DNA of 13,545 nt, from contig USPJ01000008.1 in assembly GCA_900556645.1 (NCBI GenBank), forward strand, positions 1 through 13,545, given 5' to 3'. The notes beneath the pieces were generated by a model. That model was not told the origin of the DNA, did not search any database, and saw only the letters and a program-made list of their open reading frames with translations. Position 1 is the first letter of the stretch. Each line of letters starts with the position of its first letter. Below, one piece after another: positions 1-7,292 of this stretch. The stretch is from an uncultured Lachnospiraceae bacterium (GTDB taxonomy: Bacteria; Bacillota_A; Clostridia; Lachnospirales; Lachnospiraceae). Both the position numbers and the translations under genes were made by a program.

Positions 1-1261
1 CAGAAGCCGGAGTGTTTCCTTCCTCCGGGTTCCCCTCTTTGACTGCCATACGAAAGCATATTGCCCCTATGACAAAAAGTACTGCAATCATCCCCACACC
101 TTTATTAATATCTCCGGTTAACTGGGATACTCCGCTGACAATGGCAGTTCCCATAAAGGAAGCTCCCTTTCCGCAGATGTCCATCAAGCCAAAATATTCT
201 CCCGACTGCTCTGCCGGAATAATTTTGGTAAAGTAGGAGCGGGACAATGCCTGTATTCCTCCCTGAAACATTCCTACGAAGATTGCCAGTATCCAGAACT
301 GAAACTGTGTCTTTAAAAAGACTGCGTAAACTGCAATTCCCAGATAGGCAAAAATACAGAGCATTATCAGCTTGGCTGTTTCATATTTCTGTGCCAATCT
401 CCCAAACAGAATCGCAAAAGGGAACGCCACTATCTGAGTTACCAGCAATGCCAGCAACAGACCGGTACTGTCCAATCCCAAAGCGGAGCCATAGGCTGTT
501 GCCATATCGATAATGGTATACACTCCGTCAATGTAGAAGAAAAATGCCAGCAGAAACAGGAAGATTTTCTTTTCTTTCCTGATACTTTTAAAGGTCTCTC
601 CCAAACGTTTGAAGCTGTCTGCCACAGCATGTTTTCTTTTCTCCACATAATATTTTTGCTGATAGTTTTTTATCAACGGCATAGAAAACACCAGCCACCA
701 TGCCGCAATGATTCCAAAGGCAATTGCCATGGCACTCTCCATGGACAGACCGATACTCTCTGCCCCCAGAACCAATCCCAGACATATGACAAAAGGAATA
801 CAGCTTCCTATGTACCCCCACGCAAAGCCTTGGGAGGACACATCATCCATCCTCTCTTCTGTTGTTACATCGGACAGCATGGAATCGTAAAAAATCAAGC
901 TGCCGGAAAAGCCCACTTTGGCAATAACAAAAATTACCAGAAACAGCACCCATTGTTTTGCCAGTCCCAGACTGATACAGCCTATGGCTCCCACCACGAT
1001 AAAGGTGGTAAAAATCGGCTTTTTGTAACCCTTTGTATCTGCCAGCGTTCCGAATACCGGTCCCAGAAGAAGCATAATCAGGGTTGCCGCAGAGGCCGCA
1101 TATCCCCAGTAAGCCAAATACTCCACGGAGGACAGTCCCGCATTGCCTGCCAGATAGTTAAAATAAATCGGCATGATTGTGGATATCAGCAATACAAACG
1201 CCGAATTTCCCACATCATATAAAATCCAGTTTTTTTCACTTTTCGTCAATTTAAATTTCAT
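1..1261 (-). CDS. UMF1-family MFS transporter, 3' end cut by window edge
   Basis: An uninterrupted minus-strand frame runs from an ATG at 1261-1259 to the window edge with no stop, giving about 420 visible residues. The N-terminus carries WILYDVGNSAF (residues 12-22), close to the YDWANSAF signature of the UMF1/Atg22-like branch of the major facilitator superfamily. Many hydrophobic segments follow, including an MFS-type loop LGPVFGTLADTKGYKKP, a charged central loop (KNYQQKYYVEKRKHAVADSFKRL) and a second half with a GIQALSRSYF segment. It is an integral membrane protein; the substrate is unknown, and UMF1 members are poorly characterised. The ATG overlaps the TGA of the upstream phospholipase-C-like gene (ATGA), so translation is probably coupled and both sit in one operon. 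Visible length is near the family norm, so only the extreme C-terminus should be missing. No frameshift was found when I read the whole frame. Confidence 0.9.
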   Translation of the reverse strand, partial: MKFKLTKSEKNWILYDVGNSAFVLLISTIMPIYFNYLAGNAGLSSVEYLAYWGYAASAATLIMLLLGPVFGTLADTKGYKKPIFTTFIVVGAIGCISLGLAKQWVLFLVIFVIAKVGFSGSLIFYDSMLSDVTTEERMDDVSSQGFAWGYIGSCIPFVICLGLVLGAESIGLSMESAMAIAFGIIAAWWLVFSMPLIKNYQQKYYVEKRKHAVADSFKRLGETFKSIRKEKKIFLFLLAFFFYIDGVYTIIDMATAYGSALGLDSTGLLLALLVTQIVAFPFAILFGRLAQKYETAKLIMLCIFAYLGIAVYAVFLKTQFQFWILAIFVGMFQGGIQALSRSYFTKIIPAEQSGEYFGLMDICGKGASFMGTAIVSGVSQLTGDINKGVGMIAVLFVIGAICFRMAVKEGNPEEGNTPAS

Positions 1262-2091
1262 CCTGCTTTTTCCTCTTTCTCCGGCTCCTTTGTTCCAAAG
1301 GTATACCGGTATATCTCATCTAAAGGTTTCTTGTTTTCCAAATAATCTCCATACTCCAAAATCAGTCGGATTGCCAGTTCCTTTGCATTCTGATACAGCC
1401 CCGACAGATTCTTCGTACTCATTTCACAGTCTGGGTTTTTCTCATAATTTACCATCAGTCCATGCATCTCTTTATAATTCCCCGTAGCTTTTAACAACGC
1501 ACAAACAAGCCAGCGTTTTCCCTTTGAAGGTGTAATTAACAAGTGGTTGTGAAAAATCATACTCTCCAAGGATTCCTGCACTTGCTCCACCGTAGCCGCC
1601 GGGTAAAATTCCTTTATGACTTTTGCATTTTCCAAAGATGGTACGATATGTCCGGTCAACTCCTGCCGCAGCGGATCTAATCCATCCATCAACATCAGCT
1701 CCCGGTCAAACTCCACCTCAATCTCCGTATGGGTAATACCGCTTTCCTCTATCCTGCGGTCTATGTATCCGTGACAGGTAACATCCAATGCAAAGTGACA
1801 AATTACTCCGTAAACATATGCAAGATATGCTTCTCGCTCCTCTGTATCCTTGTGTTTTTCGATTACCTGTGCCGCTCTCTCAAAAAATTCTGCCCCGGCT
1901 CTGCCGTGGGTTCCATATCCGATTTGGTTTACCGGATGGATTCTTAAGGGTTTATAGTAGAAAAAAATGTCCGGTCCATGAAGCCCAATCAGATACAGTT
2001 CCGAATGTGCGGCTATTATCCTCCGTTCTTCTCCCCGTAATTTTTCCTTTACCTCCTGCCCCATCCTGTAATGTGCATATGTAGATGGCAT
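1258..2091 (-). CDS. Zinc-dependent phospholipase C-family protein
   Basis: This 277-residue protein resembles the zinc-dependent phospholipase C / S1-P1 nuclease-like fold (Zn_dep_PLPC family). Candidate metal ligands are spread through the chain as expected: H7 in TYAHYRMG, H39 and D41 in HGPDIFF, H62, then H99, D103 and H107 in VICHFALDVTCHGYI, and H121 and E125 in HTEIEVEFDREL. No signal peptide is visible, so it is probably cytoplasmic, unlike secreted clostridial alpha-toxins. Phospholipase activity is therefore not established; a phosphoester hydrolase is the safer statement. The frame stays open upstream to 2235, but I start at the ATG at 2091 because AAAGGAG lies 8 nt before it and the upstream codons overlap a terminator hairpin. 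It overlaps the UMF1 transporter by 4 nt. Confidence 0.85.
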   Translation of the reverse strand: MPSTYAHYRMGQEVKEKLRGEERRIIAAHSELYLIGLHGPDIFFYYKPLRIHPVNQIGYGTHGRAGAEFFERAAQVIEKHKDTEEREAYLAYVYGVICHFALDVTCHGYIDRRIEESGITHTEIEVEFDRELMLMDGLDPLRQELTGHIVPSLENAKVIKEFYPAATVEQVQESLESMIFHNHLLITPSKGKRWLVCALLKATGNYKEMHGLMVNYEKNPDCEMSTKNLSGLYQNAKELAIRLILEYGDYLENKKPLDEIYRYTFGTKEPEKEEKAG

Positions 2092-2163
2092 GTAGCTTTC
2101 TCCTTTCCTCTTTCTGTTTCTGCTCCCATTGTAGAAAGATTTTTCGCTCCATGCTATCATGAT

Positions 2164-2193
2164 AATGTAAAAGTCTTGTGAAAAAATTGTAAA
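2164..2193 (-). promoter_or_regulatory. Possible promoter for the PLC-like/UMF1 unit
   Basis: On the minus strand TTTACA (2193-2188) is followed after 18 nt by TACATT (2169-2164), a moderate sigma-70-type match. This leaves a leader of roughly 65 nt before the ATG at 2091. It lies directly after the terminator of the HEPN/MNT unit, where a fresh promoter is expected. The assignment rests on consensus matching only. Confidence 0.35.
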
Positions 2194-2216
2194 ACCCAGA
2201 AAGTACCAGAAATGGA

Positions 2217-2248
2217 AGAAAAAACTGCCACTCATTCGAGTGACAGTT
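2217..2248 (-). terminator. Rho-independent terminator after the HEPN gene
   Basis: On the minus strand an 11-bp stem, AACTGTCACTC paired with GAGTGGCAGTT (one U-G pair, loop GAAT), spans 2248-2223 and runs straight into a T-run. It starts 22 nt beyond the HEPN stop codon and closes the MNT/HEPN transcription unit before the PLC-like gene. Confidence 0.85.
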
Positions 2249-2270
2249 GTTCTTCTTATTCATCTAGCAG

Positions 2271-2699
2271 TTATGAAAATTTTTCTTCTTTGATGTTAGC
2301 AATGTATTCCTCTACTTTGTTCAACACATACTCAGCATTCTCTATTTGTTCCTGTGTATCATTTTTACTGGCCACAAACATATCATCATAATCCGAAGCA
2401 TTTCTGATAATAAACGCAGAACCTATCATCTGAGACATTTCTTTGGAAAATATTCCTTCTTTAATATATTTTCTTCTAAATTCTGCTATGACCCCGCTAT
2501 GTTTACTGGAATCAAAATTATCAAATACAAGCACTGCTCTCATAGAATGAAACATAGCATAATATGCACGATTATTGGCAACTCGATAATTGTCATTTTG
2601 AAACAAAAGGCGAGCAGCCTTTAAATCCTCTCTGGCTCTTTCTAAACGATATGTTGCGTAATCTCTCTGCATATCAAAATTCTCAGGCAATCCTAACAC
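2271..2699 (-). CDS. HEPN domain protein, probable toxin partner of the adjacent MNT
   Basis: This small all-helical protein (142 residues from the GTG at 2699) matches the HEPN family: YRLERAREDLKAARLLF (residues 17-33), the signature NRAYYAMFHSMRAVL (43-57), KHSGV (66-70) and RNASDYDDMF (99-108). HEPN proteins paired with a minimal nucleotidyltransferase form MntA/HepT-type (type VII) toxin-antitoxin modules in which HEPN is usually the RNase toxin. The classical R-x4-6-H motif is not evident at R99; R44-x6-H51 fits the spacing but lies in the family's conserved helix. The start is uncertain: the GTG at 2699 abuts AGAGG with no spacer, an in-frame TTG at 2690 has better spacing, and an ATG at 2672 gives the usual family N-terminus. 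The two long starts overlap the MNT gene, implying coupling. The gene is much more AT-rich than its neighbours. Confidence 0.85.
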   Translation of the reverse strand: MLGLPENFDMQRDYATYRLERAREDLKAARLLFQNDNYRVANNRAYYAMFHSMRAVLVFDNFDSSKHSGVIAEFRRKYIKEGIFSKEMSQMIGSAFIIRNASDYDDMFVASKNDTQEQIENAEYVLNKVEEYIANIKEEKFS

Positions 2700-3018
2700 C
2701 CTCTTTCTCTACATTTTGATAAAAACGAGATACATTTAAATATTGCTGATACACCTGATAACTTTGAAATATTGGAGTTAATACCACGTCATATTCTAAA
2801 TCAAGCTTATCAGAAACAGAAAATATTTTCTTCTGCTCCTGACTGATTAAGTCTCGAGGAACATCTAACAAAACCAGAATATCAATATCGCTATCCTGCG
2901 AAAAATCCCCTCTGGCACAAGAGCCATATAAAATAACATCATGTAACTTTACTCCGTATACTTTTTTCGCTTCTTCCACAAACAAAGTTACAACTTCTTT
3001 TATCTTGTCGTTATCCAT
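2683..3018 (-). CDS. Minimal nucleotidyltransferase (MNT), MntA-like antitoxin candidate
   Basis: This 111-residue DNA polymerase beta-type nucleotidyltransferase carries the active-site motif G32-S33-x10-D44-x-D46 in GSCARGDFSQDSDIDILV, and a likely third carboxylate D77 in EYDVVLTP. It therefore looks catalytically complete. In MntA/HepT pairs the MNT protein modifies the HEPN toxin with AMP and neutralises it; that role here is inferred from pairing with the HEPN gene, which follows with an overlap of up to 17 nt. I chose the ATG at 3018 because AGAGAGG lies 6 nt upstream; an in-frame ATG at 3042 has no such site. AT content is high: sampled lines of the two-gene cassette are about 30% GC against roughly 47-58% in lines of flanking genes, suggesting separate acquisition. 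Confidence 0.88.
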   Translation of the reverse strand: MDNDKIKEVVTLFVEEAKKVYGVKLHDVILYGSCARGDFSQDSDIDILVLLDVPRDLISQEQKKIFSVSDKLDLEYDVVLTPIFQSYQVYQQYLNVSRFYQNVEKEGVRIA

Positions 3019-3060
3019 ACAGCACCTCTCTTTCAAATTCATTTTATAATTTGATTTTCT

Positions 3061-3075
3061 GCTATTAGTATAGCA
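3061..3075 (-). promoter_or_regulatory. Extended -10 promoter of the MNT/HEPN cassette with overlapping palindrome
   Basis: On the minus strand TGC-TATACT (3075-3067) is a good extended -10 element; no strong -35 lies 17 nt upstream, as is common for this promoter type. The leader would be about 42 nt. The -10 sits inside a 5-bp inverted repeat, GCTAT-N4-ATAGC (3061-3074), a possible autoregulatory operator. Confidence 0.55.
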
Positions 3076-3116
3076 TTCTCTAATTTATTATGCCACATTT
3101 TTTGATAATAACATTT

Positions 3117-4868
3117 TCACACCGGCAAGCTATCCCTCACGCAAAGTGTTCCCCAGCCCAGTTCTGGATTTGGATACTCCTGGACCGCTGCAATATGCCC
3201 GGCACCGTGCATCAGGTATGCCTTTACTTTCTCTCCGTAAAGGAACAAATCATTTCCATTGACAATTCCCCATTCCATCAAAAGTGCCGCACTTCCCGTC
3301 ACAAAAGGCGTTGCCATGGAGGTTCCCGAGGCAGTCACATAACCACCTCCCACCGCACAGGAAGTGATATCCACACCGGGAGCAGCAATATCCGGCTTTA
3401 TCTGATTGGTCTGCCGGGTAAATCCCCGTCCCGAAAAATCAGCCAGCTGTTTTAATCTTGCATCATATGCTCCCACCGTAATGACCCGTGCTGCGGTGGA
3501 CGGAATGGTAAGGGTGGTCTCCTCCGTGGGATAGAGAAAACCCGTTCCCACACTCAGAATTGTCTCGCTTGGCAGCCACATATTATAAATCCCTAACACA
3601 ATCCTCCGTGGAAACAGTTCTACCCGCCAGACACCGCTGTTGATATAAGTCCTAACCGGAAGAAAGGTAATATAGATTTCCTGAAATTCGCTGTAAGGAC
3701 TAGGTTCTCCGTAATAGAGTAATATCTCCGTATCATCCAGCGTAAAACGCTGTGTTCCCAAAATCTTTTGCAACGGACCCACTCGTTTGCCTGACGGTGA
3801 AATCAGTGCAATATCAAAGTCATCCACATAGCTTTTCCAGATTTGCAGACTGAGGGTAGTTTCATAAGGTGCCACCGCCAACTCCACCTCTTTTCGCATA
3901 CCCACTACCAGACTTCCCCGGGTGTGTCCACGTGCCGCACCTTCGTTTCCGCTTCCCACACAGATAACACTTTTTCCATAATTGGAAATATCACTCATAA
4001 AGGTTTCCAATAATGCTGTTCCGCTGTGGGCACCGTAAGTATTTCCGATACTGATGTTGACAGCTACCGGTTTTCCATAGGAAATGGATTTTCGCAGCAC
4101 ATAGTCCAGTGCCGTCATCAGCTCCGTGGTCCGTGGAAAGGAACGCTCCCCCGGATAACCCAGTTTTACAATTAAAAGGTCACTTTCCGGTGCAACCCCC
4201 TGATATCTGCCGTTAGATTCGTTTCCATTTCCTGCCGCAATTCCTGCTACATGGGTCCCGTGACCACTGGTGTCCCGGCTTCTGACAATCCTTAATCCCT
4301 CCTCCCTGCTTCCGGCATCTAACGCCCGGTTTATTTCCTCTCTCGTGTACTCCACGCCTCTGCGAAATCCCTCCGGGATTCGTTCTCCCTCTCCGGCTGT
4401 CAGCGTTTGATCCCAGATATCCAGAATCCGTGTGCTGCCGTCGCGGTTTCTGAAGTCCCTATGAAAATAGTCAATTCCTGAATCGATTACCGCGGTAATC
4501 ACCCCTCGTCCGGTCAACGCCAGCGGCTCCCTCTGTACCGGAAGGATACAGGACTCTCTTACCCCATCCAACAGAGAGAAAAAAAGGTTTTTCGGTTTTT
4601 CCACATACTCCACCTCAACCTGTTGTGCCACCGCATCAATCAGTGGTTCCGGCACGTTTAAAATGGCATATTCGTTTGTCAGCTCTTCCACCGTGATTCC
4701 GTCGCCCATTTCCTCCAGTCTCTGTATATTTCCGTTATATTTTACAATCAGCTCCCATGTATTGGTGGCCTGCTGATATCCAACATTCAACTCTGCCGAT
4801 TTTTCCCGTTCCTCCTCCGTGGCATTTAACGCCAGATTCAAAAGATTCTCTAATTTTCCGTTATACAT
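3117..4868 (-). CDS. S8 family serine peptidase, CspA/CspB-like subtilisin
   Basis: This 583-residue subtilisin-like protease has a complete triad: D129 in AVIDSGID, H203 in SGHGTHVAG and S517 in GTSMATP, plus oxyanion-hole N308 in GSGNEG. The N-terminal ~115 residues look like a prosegment. A ~130-residue insert (about 325-455), rich in predicted beta structure, separates the oxyanion and Ser regions, as in clostridial CspA/CspB germination proteases with a jelly-roll insert. Motifs YFHRDF and STRILDIWDQT also fit that group. No signal peptide or membrane segment is visible, so it is cytoplasmic or exported by another route. The ATG at 4868 follows AAGGAAG at 8 nt spacing. No germination genes (sleC, cspC) are nearby, so a germination role is only one option. 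It begins 42 nt past the alpha-galactosidase terminator. Confidence 0.9.
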   Translation of the reverse strand: MYNGKLENLLNLALNATEEEREKSAELNVGYQQATNTWELIVKYNGNIQRLEEMGDGITVEELTNEYAILNVPEPLIDAVAQQVEVEYVEKPKNLFFSLLDGVRESCILPVQREPLALTGRGVITAVIDSGIDYFHRDFRNRDGSTRILDIWDQTLTAGEGERIPEGFRRGVEYTREEINRALDAGSREEGLRIVRSRDTSGHGTHVAGIAAGNGNESNGRYQGVAPESDLLIVKLGYPGERSFPRTTELMTALDYVLRKSISYGKPVAVNISIGNTYGAHSGTALLETFMSDISNYGKSVICVGSGNEGAARGHTRGSLVVGMRKEVELAVAPYETTLSLQIWKSYVDDFDIALISPSGKRVGPLQKILGTQRFTLDDTEILLYYGEPSPYSEFQEIYITFLPVRTYINSGVWRVELFPRRIVLGIYNMWLPSETILSVGTGFLYPTEETTLTIPSTAARVITVGAYDARLKQLADFSGRGFTRQTNQIKPDIAAPGVDITSCAVGGGYVTASGTSMATPFVTGSAALLMEWGIVNGNDLFLYGEKVKAYLMHGAGHIAAVQEYPNPELGWGTLCVRDSLPV

Positions 4869-4909
4869 TTTTCTGTCTTCCTTTTTTTATCAGTCTACGA
4901 AAAAAAGAC

Positions 4910-4936
4910 AAAAAAAGAACCCCCTTTTAGGGGCTC
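4910..4936 (-). terminator. Rho-independent terminator of the alpha-galactosidase operon
   Basis: On the minus strand GAGCCCC (4936-4930) pairs with GGGGTTC (4923-4917, one G-U pair) around a 6-nt loop, and seven Ts follow (4916-4910). It begins 4 nt after the alpha-galactosidase stop and ends the tetR-to-alpha-galactosidase unit. Confidence 0.9.
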
Positions 4937-4939
4937 TCA

Positions 4940-7282
4940 TTACTCAGCTTCCATGAAATAGATACGGGATGCAAAATCCGGGAAATACCGGACCTCTTCG
5001 TTATATCCGGTACCGCCAAATGCCGGTTTCAAATGGACACCGCTATACATCAGCGTATCACCGTAAGCATAACAATCTTCCGTCTCGCCTTCCAGCTTTA
5101 CAAATTTCGCAACCAGATTATGAGCCAGAGAATCCTGCCGAATGTGTACCGGAGATTGGGTATTGATTAAATCTCCAAATTCTTTGATATTATATTTTCC
5201 TTTTCGATTGTAAAAATGGTATCGGTATTCCTCACACAATCCCTTTGGTTTGTAATATTCCCATTGGGCATTGGCTTTTGTCAGCCTCTGCATCAGAAAG
5301 CCCACAGCTTTCTTCCGATTCGGTGATACACAGGTCCACTCTATGACATTACCGTTTCTTCCCCGGTAAAATTCGCCTTTTTGCAGGACTTCCCTCCACT
5401 CCTTATAGAGCTGAATCTGTGCCTTGATTTCTTCCAACTCTTCTTTTTTCATATCTGAAAAATTACATTCATATCCCAGCACACCAAAACATGCCACATG
5501 GAATCTTGTTTCCAGCGGGGTATTCCGAAGGGTCTGATGATTGGGACATGCAGACACATGGGCTGATACCACCGACATAGGATACCCATAGCTGTATCCG
5601 TTTTGAATATCCACACGGCATAGGGCATCTGTGTTATCGCTGGCCCATATCTGCGGAAAATAGCACAGGATTCCTAAGTCAAAACGATTTCCTCCTGCGG
5701 AACACCCTTCAAACAGAATATCAGGAAACCGTTGGGTTAAGGTTTTCATACAACGGTACAGTCCCATCACATACCGGTGTGCCACCTCTCCCTGACGCTC
5801 CGGTGGAAGTGCCATAGAATAATAATCCGAAACAATACGGTTCATATCCCATTTTACATAAGAAATATCTGCGGATGAAAATACTCTGCTCATGGTCTCA
5901 ATGATATAGTCCTGAACCTCCACCTGCCCCATATCCAAAATTCTCTGGTTTCTGCCCTCGGAGTGGGGTTTTCCCGGAATCTGCATCACCCATTGAGGAT
6001 GTTCTTCATAGAGCCTGCTTTTGACATTCACCATCTCCGGCTCTACCCAGATTCCAAAATCCAAACCCAGAGCTTTTATCTTTTGGCACAACCCGGACAG
6101 ACCATGGGGCAGTTTTTTTTGATTTTCTTCCCAATCTCCCAAAGACTGTGTATCATCCTCTCTGTTTCCAAACCAGCCGTCATCCATGACAAACAACTCT
6201 ACTCCGGCATCTTTTCCCGCCTTAGCCAGAGACAGCAGTTTCTTTTCATTGATGTCAAAATAAGATGCCTCCCAGCTATTTAAAAGAACGGGACGCAGTC
6301 GTTCCTTCCAGACACCCCGCACGATATGCTCCCGGACAAACCGATGCATATTCCGGCTCATGCCATTACAGCCTTTTTCAGAGTAGGACATGACTGCCTC
6401 CGGAGCTTCAAAGCTCTCTCCCGGTTCTATCCGAAAAGAAAAGGATTGAGGATTGATTCCCGACACAATTCTGGTTTTTCCGCCACTGTGAACCTCTACT
6501 GCCTCATAATGATTTCCGCTATATATCAGATTAAATCCATAACAGTCCCCATAATCCTCCGTGGTTGTTTCCTTTTCTAACATAACAAAGGGATTGGAAC
6601 GGCTGGAGGAGGTTCCGGTATAAGAGGAATTTACCAGCTTTCCCCCGGTCATCCGGCAACTGGTTTTCTCCATTTCCCTTGCCCATGCTCCATGAAAAGT
6701 AGTAAAGACATAATCCGGTGTATCAAAGTCTAGCTGCATACTCATCAGACGTTTTAATTCCACCGGCTCTTTCCCTTCATTATACAGCTTGGTACATCGG
6801 GTAATCACATCACAATCTTCGTAAATGTAATAATGAAGCTCCAGTTTCAAGTCATACTGCTTATCTCGCAGGGTCACCAAAAGATGCTCTACCTCATCCT
6901 CCGTCCCATAGGAACCGGGAAGGGTTTCAAATTCTTCCTTTCCCTTTGTGATTTCTGCCTTTTCAAAGAGAAAGTCAGAGGTTATGCTGCCATCGCTGTG
7001 AACCACCTCTATCAAAGGCTCTCTGATATCCCCTTTTCCATAGGAGGACATTTCCAGACGGACATCCTCCAGAGAAAATTTTTTCTGATTTTGATTATAT
7101 GCAATGCTGTTTCCCAAAGGAAAAACATGAGGCTCCACGCAGGCACTCAGTTCCTCCTGCGTGTTTGCTGTGATTTTCCTTCCATAATAGAGATGCTCCA
7201 AATGCCCGGTCTCCATAACCCGAAAGCAATAAGAGGTATGTTTTGTACTACATAGGAAACTTTCCTTATCTCTTAAAATCAT
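4940..7282 (-). CDS. Alpha-galactosidase, glycoside hydrolase family 36
   Basis: This 780-residue GH36 enzyme removes terminal alpha-1,6-galactose from melibiose, raffinose, stachyose or related galactosides with retention of configuration. The catalytic nucleophile is D479 in YVKWDMNR and the acid/base is D549 in WASDNTDA; other GH36 landmarks are LNSWEASYFD (334-343), VMDDGWFG (365-372), GIWVEPEMV (410-418), FEGCSAGGNRFD (524-535) and CPNHQTLRNTPLETRFH (579-595). The large N-terminal beta-sandwich and C-terminal domain are present. There is no signal peptide, so it acts inside the cell on imported sugar, matching the symporter gene 10 nt upstream. The ATG at 7282 follows GAGGGGA. It is the last gene of its operon, with a terminator 4 nt after its stop. 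Exact substrate preference cannot be read from sequence. Symbols aga, rafA and melA are all used for such genes, so none is given. Confidence 0.96.
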   Translation of the reverse strand: MILRDKESFLCSTKHTSYCFRVMETGHLEHLYYGRKITANTQEELSACVEPHVFPLGNSIAYNQNQKKFSLEDVRLEMSSYGKGDIREPLIEVVHSDGSITSDFLFEKAEITKGKEEFETLPGSYGTEDEVEHLLVTLRDKQYDLKLELHYYIYEDCDVITRCTKLYNEGKEPVELKRLMSMQLDFDTPDYVFTTFHGAWAREMEKTSCRMTGGKLVNSSYTGTSSSRSNPFVMLEKETTTEDYGDCYGFNLIYSGNHYEAVEVHSGGKTRIVSGINPQSFSFRIEPGESFEAPEAVMSYSEKGCNGMSRNMHRFVREHIVRGVWKERLRPVLLNSWEASYFDINEKKLLSLAKAGKDAGVELFVMDDGWFGNREDDTQSLGDWEENQKKLPHGLSGLCQKIKALGLDFGIWVEPEMVNVKSRLYEEHPQWVMQIPGKPHSEGRNQRILDMGQVEVQDYIIETMSRVFSSADISYVKWDMNRIVSDYYSMALPPERQGEVAHRYVMGLYRCMKTLTQRFPDILFEGCSAGGNRFDLGILCYFPQIWASDNTDALCRVDIQNGYSYGYPMSVVSAHVSACPNHQTLRNTPLETRFHVACFGVLGYECNFSDMKKEELEEIKAQIQLYKEWREVLQKGEFYRGRNGNVIEWTCVSPNRKKAVGFLMQRLTKANAQWEYYKPKGLCEEYRYHFYNRKGKYNIKEFGDLINTQSPVHIRQDSLAHNLVAKFVKLEGETEDCYAYGDTLMYSGVHLKPAFGGTGYNEEVRYFPDFASRIYFMEAE

Positions 7283-7292
7283 AATTTTCCCC

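Noticed and set aside
629..1222. 197-codon plus-strand frame opposite the UMF1 gene
   Set aside because: The translation is low-complexity (rich in H, Q, C and G) with no domain, as expected for the reverse complement of a membrane protein gene.
1..1261. Overlapping short frames on both strands suggested broken or hypothetical genes here
   Set aside because: A single minus-strand frame is open through the whole stretch and reads as a continuous UMF1-type transporter. The short frames are shadows, and the real gene lacks a stop only because it leaves the window.
2092..2235. 48-residue N-terminal extension of the PLC-like protein
   Set aside because: The extension overlaps a terminator hairpin, has no ribosome site, and the family N-terminus starts at the ATG at 2091 with AAAGGAG at good spacing.
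6833..7255. 140-codon plus-strand frame inside the alpha-galactosidase gene
   Set aside because: It is antisense to a clear GH36 coding region, has no recognisable domain and no convincing ribosome site.
7255..7265. GGAAACTTTCC palindrome resembling the operator arms
   Set aside because: It lies within the start of the alpha-galactosidase coding sequence and lacks the N14 spacing of the two upstream sites.
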